A model generated the notes under the pieces. The model ran no database searches and was not told where the DNA came from. It worked only from the letters and a program-made list of their open reading frames with translations. DNA of 64,000 nt from Sulfurimonas sp. HSL-1716 (GTDB lineage: Bacteria > Campylobacterota > Campylobacteria > Campylobacterales > Sulfurimonadaceae): positions 1,922,001-1,986,000 of the forward strand of contig NZ_CP147918.1 in the NCBI RefSeq assembly GCF_039645975.1, given 5' to 3'. Numbering within the stretch: position 1 is the stretch's first letter; the number at the start of each line of letters is the position of its first letter. Positions 60,120 to 64,000 of this stretch are shown here, piece by piece. A program made the translations under genes and the position numbers.

Positions 60120-61783
60120 TTAAAAGCTCTGTTTAATGCGGAGAAAAGTGCTTTTATAGAAGCGATCGTTATATCACTGTCTACCCCCACGCCAAAGAAC
60201 GATGTCAAGTCATTTGTCTCGATCTCTATGTACGCCACTGCGTTTGCCGAGCTTTGTTCACCGCAAGAGTGCTCGGAATACGATTTGATCTTAAATGCGT
60301 ATTCACACTCTTTTGAAAGTGCGTTCTTACAGGCATCGATAGGACCGTTACCATGTCCTTCTGAGACTATCTCCTTACCGTTGCATGAGTACGTAAGCTT
60401 GCACCACACGTTTTTATCCTTCGAAGTCGGAGAGCTGATGGCAAAATCTACAAGCTCTACACCGCCTTCGGATTCAAGGTAGGTCTTTGTAAAGATATCC
60501 AAGATCTCATCGTTATTCAGCTCTCTGCCCTCTTTGTCCGTTACTCCCTGAATGATACGCCCGAATTCCGGATGCATTTTTTTAGGAAGCTGATATCCGA
60601 ACTCATGTTCTAATATATAAGCGACTCCGCCTTTGCCCGATTGGGAGTTGATGCGTATGATACCCTCATACGTACGTCCGACATCTTCGGGATCTATCGG
60701 GAGATACGGAACCTCCCAAAGAGGATCCTCTTTTAGTTTTTGAAACGCAAGACCTTTGTTTATCGCATCTTGGTGTGAACCCGAAAATGCCGTATAGACA
60801 AGCTCTCCGACATACGGATGACGGCAGTGCGTATCTATCTCCGTACATCTTTCAACGATATCCAAGACTTCGTTTACGTTAGAGAAATCGAGTCCGCTCT
60901 CAACTCCCTGTGTCGTCATATTGAGCGCCAAAGTGATAATATCGACATTTCCCGTTCTCTCGCCGTTACTTAGCAAAGTCCCCTCTACCCTGTCGGCTCC
61001 CGCCAAAAGCGCAAGCTCTGTCGCTGCCACGCTGGTTCCTCTGTCATTGTGCGTATGCGTGGATATTAACACGTGTTCACGGTTGTTCAAGTGCCTGCTC
61101 ATCCACTCTATCTGATCAGCATAGACATTGGGTGTCGCAACCTCGACGGTTGCCGGTAAGTTGATAATAACCGGACGCTCTTTAGAGATTCCCCAGCGCT
61201 CTGTGACCGCATTACAGATGCGTGCTGCAAACTCCAGTTCGGTTCCCGTAAAACTCTCCGGAGAATATTCCAAAACGATCTGGCCGTTATGATTTTTTTC
61301 ATATTTTTTGATCAAGTCGACACCCTCAAGAGCCAGTTCGACGATCTCGTCCTGCGTCTTTTTAAACACTATCTTTCTTTGTGCGACTGAAGTGGAATTG
61401 TAAAGATGCACGACCGCTTTTTTTACGCCTTGAAGCGCTTCAAACGTTTTTTCTATCAAATGTTCTCTCGCCTGGACAAGAACTTGGATCGTCACATCAT
61501 CGGGGATCAGCTTATCATCGACCAGCTTGCGCAAAAAGTCGAATTCGACTTTTGAGGCCGAAGGAAAACCTACCTCAATATTTTTAAATCCGATTTTGAG
61601 TAAGAGTGCAAATAGTTCAAGTTTTTTATTCAGATTCATCGGCGTGATCAATGCCTGATTTCCGTCGCGAAGATCGACACTGCACCATTGCGGCGCTTTT
61701 GTTATGGTGTTAGAAGGCCATTTGCGATCTGGCAAATCTATCTGCGGATAGGGGCGGTATTTACCCTGTTTTATATGATTCAT
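60116..61783 (-). CDS. leuA: 2-isopropylmalate synthase, class II (LeuA2)
   Basis: First step of leucine synthesis: condenses acetyl-CoA and 2-oxoisovalerate. 555 residues, the longer class II form. TIM-barrel catalytic domain: SVDLRDGNQALI, NIEVGFPSASKVEFDF, VLISTHTHNDRGTS with metal His, and GADRVEGTLLSNGERTGNVD; C-terminal LeuA dimer domain with GHGNGPIDACKNALSKE, the leucine feedback site. AAAAGGA precedes ATG 61783. It starts after a 60-nt leader, with no leader peptide seen. Confidence 0.95.
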   Translation of the reverse strand: MNHIKQGKYRPYPQIDLPDRKWPSNTITKAPQWCSVDLRDGNQALITPMNLNKKLELFALLLKIGFKNIEVGFPSASKVEFDFLRKLVDDKLIPDDVTIQVLVQAREHLIEKTFEALQGVKKAVVHLYNSTSVAQRKIVFKKTQDEIVELALEGVDLIKKYEKNHNGQIVLEYSPESFTGTELEFAARICNAVTERWGISKERPVIINLPATVEVATPNVYADQIEWMSRHLNNREHVLISTHTHNDRGTSVAATELALLAGADRVEGTLLSNGERTGNVDIITLALNMTTQGVESGLDFSNVNEVLDIVERCTEIDTHCRHPYVGELVYTAFSGSHQDAINKGLAFQKLKEDPLWEVPYLPIDPEDVGRTYEGIIRINSQSGKGGVAYILEHEFGYQLPKKMHPEFGRIIQGVTDKEGRELNNDEILDIFTKTYLESEGGVELVDFAISSPTSKDKNVWCKLTYSCNGKEIVSEGHGNGPIDACKNALSKECEYAFKIKSYSEHSCGEQSSANAVAYIEIETNDLTSFFGVGVDSDITIASIKALFSALNRAFN

Positions 61784-61844
61784 TAGAATCCTTTTTACTT
61801 GAAATATTAAATAACTGCACTCTTAATTTACAATTATTTGCGCA

Positions 61845-61850
61845 ATTATA
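61845..61850 (-). promoter_or_regulatory. -10 box of leuA
   Basis: Minus-strand TATAAT in GGCTATAATTGCGC, about 62 nt before the leuA start. No Leu-codon leader peptide or T-box is visible between. Confidence 0.55.
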
Positions 61851-61913
61851 GCCAATTTTACGGTTGAGTAATTTAAAAAAGAAGTATGTATATTTAATTT
61901 AAGTGGAGTTTTT

Positions 61914-61955
61914 TAAAGAAAAAAATTTCCAAGCAAGCTCACGCTTACCTGGAAC
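61914..61955 (-). terminator. Intrinsic terminator of glnA
   Basis: On the minus strand TTCCAGGTAAGC and GCTTGCTTGGAA pair around GTGA with one bulge/mismatch and are followed by ATTTTTTTC. Confidence 0.8.
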
Positions 61956-61962
61956 AAAGAGA

Positions 61963-63393
61963 TTAGCACTGATACGTAGTTTTAAACTCGTAAGCTGTCG
62001 GACGTCCTTCATCAGGGAATACTTCACGCTCGAATTTATATGCTTGGTATGTATCGATAAACGTTTCTGTAAATACCGGTTTTAAGAAATCGTTATCACG
62101 GATAAGCGCTTCGAGTGAACCACGCAATGTATGAGGCATTTGCGGGATACCTTTTTCACGAATCTCATCTAAAGTAAGTTCGAAAAGATCCTCATCCATC
62201 GGTCCTACAGGAATATATTTGTTTTGAATACCGTCAAGTCCGGCCATCATCATTGCAGCAAATGCAAGATATGGACAAGCAGTTGAGTCAGGGAATCTCA
62301 TCTCGATACGGGTAGCTTTCTCACCTGCACCATACGGGATACGGCAAGATGCAGAACGGTTTTGAGAAGAGTAAGTTAAGATACTTGGAGCTTCGAAACC
62401 TGGGATAAGTCTTTTGTATGAGTTCGTAGAAGCGTTTGTAAACGCAGCAACGGCACGCGCATGCTTAAAGATACCGCCGATATAGTGAAGAGCTGTTTCA
62501 CTTAGGTTTCCGTACTCACCCTCTTTGTAGAAAAGGTTTTTACCGTTTTTCCAAAGTGATTGGTGCGTGTGCATACCGTTTCCGTTATCTCCGTAAAGAG
62601 GTTTTGGCATGAAAGTAGCAGTTTTACCGTTAAGGTGGGCAACCATTTTAACAACGTATTTATATTTTTGAACATTATCCGCTGCTCCGATGATATCAGA
62701 GAAAACAATACCGATCTCACCTTGAGCTTGAGCAACTTCGTGGTGACCAAGAACAACCTCAAGACCGACTTGCTCTAGAATCTGCATCATCTCTGCACGA
62801 AGATCGACCATAGAGTCTGTAGGCTGAACCGGGAAGTAACCGCCTTTAGTACCCGGGCGGTGTGCAGTGTTGTACATATCTTCATAAGAGGTGTTAGAGT
62901 TCCACTCACCCTCTTCACTGTCGACTTTGTAACCGGATTCATTGATGTTGTCGACGAATTTTACGTCATCGAAAACAAAGAATTCGTTTTCAGGTCCGAA
63001 GTATGCAGCATCAGCAATACCTAAAGACTCTGCATGCGCAAGTGCTTTTTTCGCGATAGAACGCGGACATTTTTCGTATAGTTCACCTTTATAGATGTCA
63101 TATACATCACAGAAAATAATGATCGTAGGGTCTGCAGTGAACGGATCTAAGAAAGCTGTCGGCACGTCAGCCTTAAGTAACATATCTGATCTGTTGATCG
63201 GCTGCCATGCTTCGATAGACGAACCGTCAAACGGGAAACCGTTTTCCAAGTTACTTTCGTTTACCGCGCTCATACGGTAAGTAAGATGATGCCAAGCACC
63301 TTTAATGTCTGTAAAACGAAGATCCACAAATTGAACTTCGTTCTCTTTACAAAAAGAGAAAAACTCCTCTACGTTATTAACAAATTTTCCCAT
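61963..63393 (-). CDS. glnA: Glutamine synthetase, type I
   Basis: Forms glutamine from glutamate, ammonia and ATP; the entry point of ammonium. 476 residues with [54 protein letters not shown] and an E/R active-site set. In the loop that carries the adenylylated Tyr in E. coli (NLYDLP) the sequence is [15 protein letters not shown], with Phe, so adenylylation control is probably missing. ATG 63393 has AGGAG at 7 nt; TTG 63396 is rejected. Confidence 0.96.
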   Translation of the reverse strand: MGKFVNNVEEFFSFCKENEVQFVDLRFTDIKGAWHHLTYRMSAVNESNLENGFPFDGSSIEAWQPINRSDMLLKADVPTAFLDPFTADPTIIIFCDVYDIYKGELYEKCPRSIAKKALAHAESLGIADAAYFGPENEFFVFDDVKFVDNINESGYKVDSEEGEWNSNTSYEDMYNTAHRPGTKGGYFPVQPTDSMVDLRAEMMQILEQVGLEVVLGHHEVAQAQGEIGIVFSDIIGAADNVQKYKYVVKMVAHLNGKTATFMPKPLYGDNGNGMHTHQSLWKNGKNLFYKEGEYGNLSETALHYIGGIFKHARAVAAFTNASTNSYKRLIPGFEAPSILTYSSQNRSASCRIPYGAGEKATRIEMRFPDSTACPYLAFAAMMMAGLDGIQNKYIPVGPMDEDLFELTLDEIREKGIPQMPHTLRGSLEALIRDNDFLKPVFTETFIDTYQAYKFEREVFPDEGRPTAYEFKTTYQC

Positions 63394-63412
63394 CAAATCT
63401 CTCCTGATCTTA

Positions 63413-63418
63413 ATTATA
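63413..63418 (-). promoter_or_regulatory. -10 box of glnA
   Basis: TATAAT on the minus strand, about 20 nt before the glnA ATG. The 116-bp gap between the MMPL gene and glnA shows no clear sigma-54 element. Confidence 0.45.
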
Positions 63419-63509
63419 TATTGCCCGTATTGTACCGAAGATTTCCTGATTAAAATAATTATCTTTGATTAAAAAATAAGCAATTTTATCTTTTGTTTCA
63501 GAAAGTTAA

Positions 63510-64000
63510 CTATTTTTTGTACGGTTTGACCAATAAGAGCAATGCAGGAAGCAGTAAAAGGTCCGTCACAAGAGCACTGAACATAGCCAAGACCGTAAGA
63601 AGCCCGAAATATATCGTAGGCGTAAATTCGGAAAGTACCAAAACCAAAAAACCGATCATAATGGTAATGGAAGTATAATACATCGCATACCCGACACTTT
63701 GATGCGATCTTTTCATCGCTTGGACATAGTCATGGTCTTTTGCATACTCTTTTTTATACCTGTGAAGATAATGGATGGTATCATCCACGGCGATACCGAT
63801 GGCGATGGATGCGATGGTGATGCTCATCATGTCCAGCGGTATATCAAGATAGCCCATAACACCGAAAATAAGCGATATCGGTATAACATTTACTATCATA
63901 GCGATCAGCATGACCTTCCAAGAGCGAAACAGAATAAAAAACACGATCCCCAGTAAAACAAGCATCAACCCAAGCGTCTTGATCTGGGAGTTGAACAGCG
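63510..64000 (-). CDS. MMPL/RND-superfamily exporter (C-terminal part)
   Basis: The reading frame is open from base 64000; about 163 C-terminal residues are visible. Six or so transmembrane segments: LMLVLLGIVFFILF, LIAMIVNVIPISLIFGVMG, SITIASIAIGIAVDDTIHYL with the RND acidic pair, YYTSITIMIGFLVLVLSEF and LLTVLAMFSALVTDLLLLPAL. Fits the MMPL/SSD-like predicted exporters that move lipids or small molecules. Substrate unknown. It ends just upstream of glnA, in the same direction. Confidence 0.85.
   Translation of the reverse strand, partial: LFNSQIKTLGLMLVLLGIVFFILFRSWKVMLIAMIVNVIPISLIFGVMGYLDIPLDMMSITIASIAIGIAVDDTIHYLHRYKKEYAKDHDYVQAMKRSHQSVGYAMYYTSITIMIGFLVLVLSEFTPTIYFGLLTVLAMFSALVTDLLLLPALLLLVKPYKK

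Noticed and set aside
1-64000. CRISPR arrays, prophage or insertion sequences
   Set aside because: I saw no regularly spaced repeats with spacers, no transposase or integrase, and no phage structural genes.

Overview
This 64 kb window looks like ordinary chromosome from a member of the Campylobacterota (the former Epsilonproteobacteria), most likely a free-living Sulfurimonas/Sulfuricurvum-type organism. Protein sequences and gene order support this. Several blocks match gene order remembered from Helicobacter pylori or Campylobacter: rpmB-kch; fabG-acpP-fabF-accA; glcD-pgbA-like-M23 peptidase; atpE, pnp, PRTase-like, lptD, RDD, purD; and bioF next to a class A PBP. Other Campylobacterota marks are a CheB without a receiver domain, a class II LeuA and a glutamine synthetase with Phe at the adenylylation site. 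About ten genes appear to start with TTG. No prophage, insertion sequence, CRISPR array or rRNA is visible.

Layout. 1-3756: end of a TPR gene, then ppk, gamma carbonic anhydrase-like and TRIC-like genes. 3757-7485 (minus): rpmB, K+ channel, argJ, then an AT-rich abiH defence gene behind a small coupled ORF. 7650-12021 (plus): HDOD and STAS/CheX signalling genes, rpe, trpF, DEDDh exonuclease. 12025-16967 (minus): type II fatty-acid synthesis genes and gpmI. 17068-22334 (plus, one minus gene): mraY, murD, a Cys/Met-rich secreted peptide, an EF-hand protein, rsmG, small conserved genes and an NlpC/P60 lipoprotein. 22299-30815: Fur/PerR regulator, two-component system, EF-hand Met/Cys-rich protein, di-haem peroxidase, cytochrome b561, alr, agmatine deiminase and a TonB receptor of the copper type. 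30946-41625: EmrAB-like exporter, two small genes, and a second two-component system divergent from a FixH-like/TolC/CusB/CusA-type efflux operon. 41640-48358: diguanylate cyclase, glcD, PgbA-like, M23 peptidase, Nudix, cheB-cheR, small Cys protein, tRNA-Leu(GAG). 48419-55840 (minus): atpE, pnp, PRTase-like, lptD, RDD, purD and a 6S RNA upstream of purD. 55888-64000: bioF, ABC ATPase, PBP1A, beta-barrel protein; leuA, glnA and a partial MMPL/RND exporter.

Main points for a second look. (1) Two pairs of direct repeats with exact 11-nt periodicity, the usual spacing for OmpR-family regulators: one motif in front of the first two-component system and again in front of the copper-type TonB receptor, and a different motif between the second two-component system and the Cus-like operon. 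This suggests two metal (probably copper) circuits. (2) A perfect 7-1-7 palindrome in the promoter of the Fur/PerR gene. (3) Five genes with a -10 box 5-7 nt from the start codon and no Shine-Dalgarno sequence, so probably leaderless. (4) alr and the agmatine deiminase gene diverge with overlapping 5' ends. (5) A 6S RNA that a naive bioF call reads through. (6) abiH preceded by a coupled 32-codon ORF and two adjoining 20-bp repeats. I see no clearly new multi-gene machine; the strongest leads are the metal-regulatory circuits and the abiH locus.
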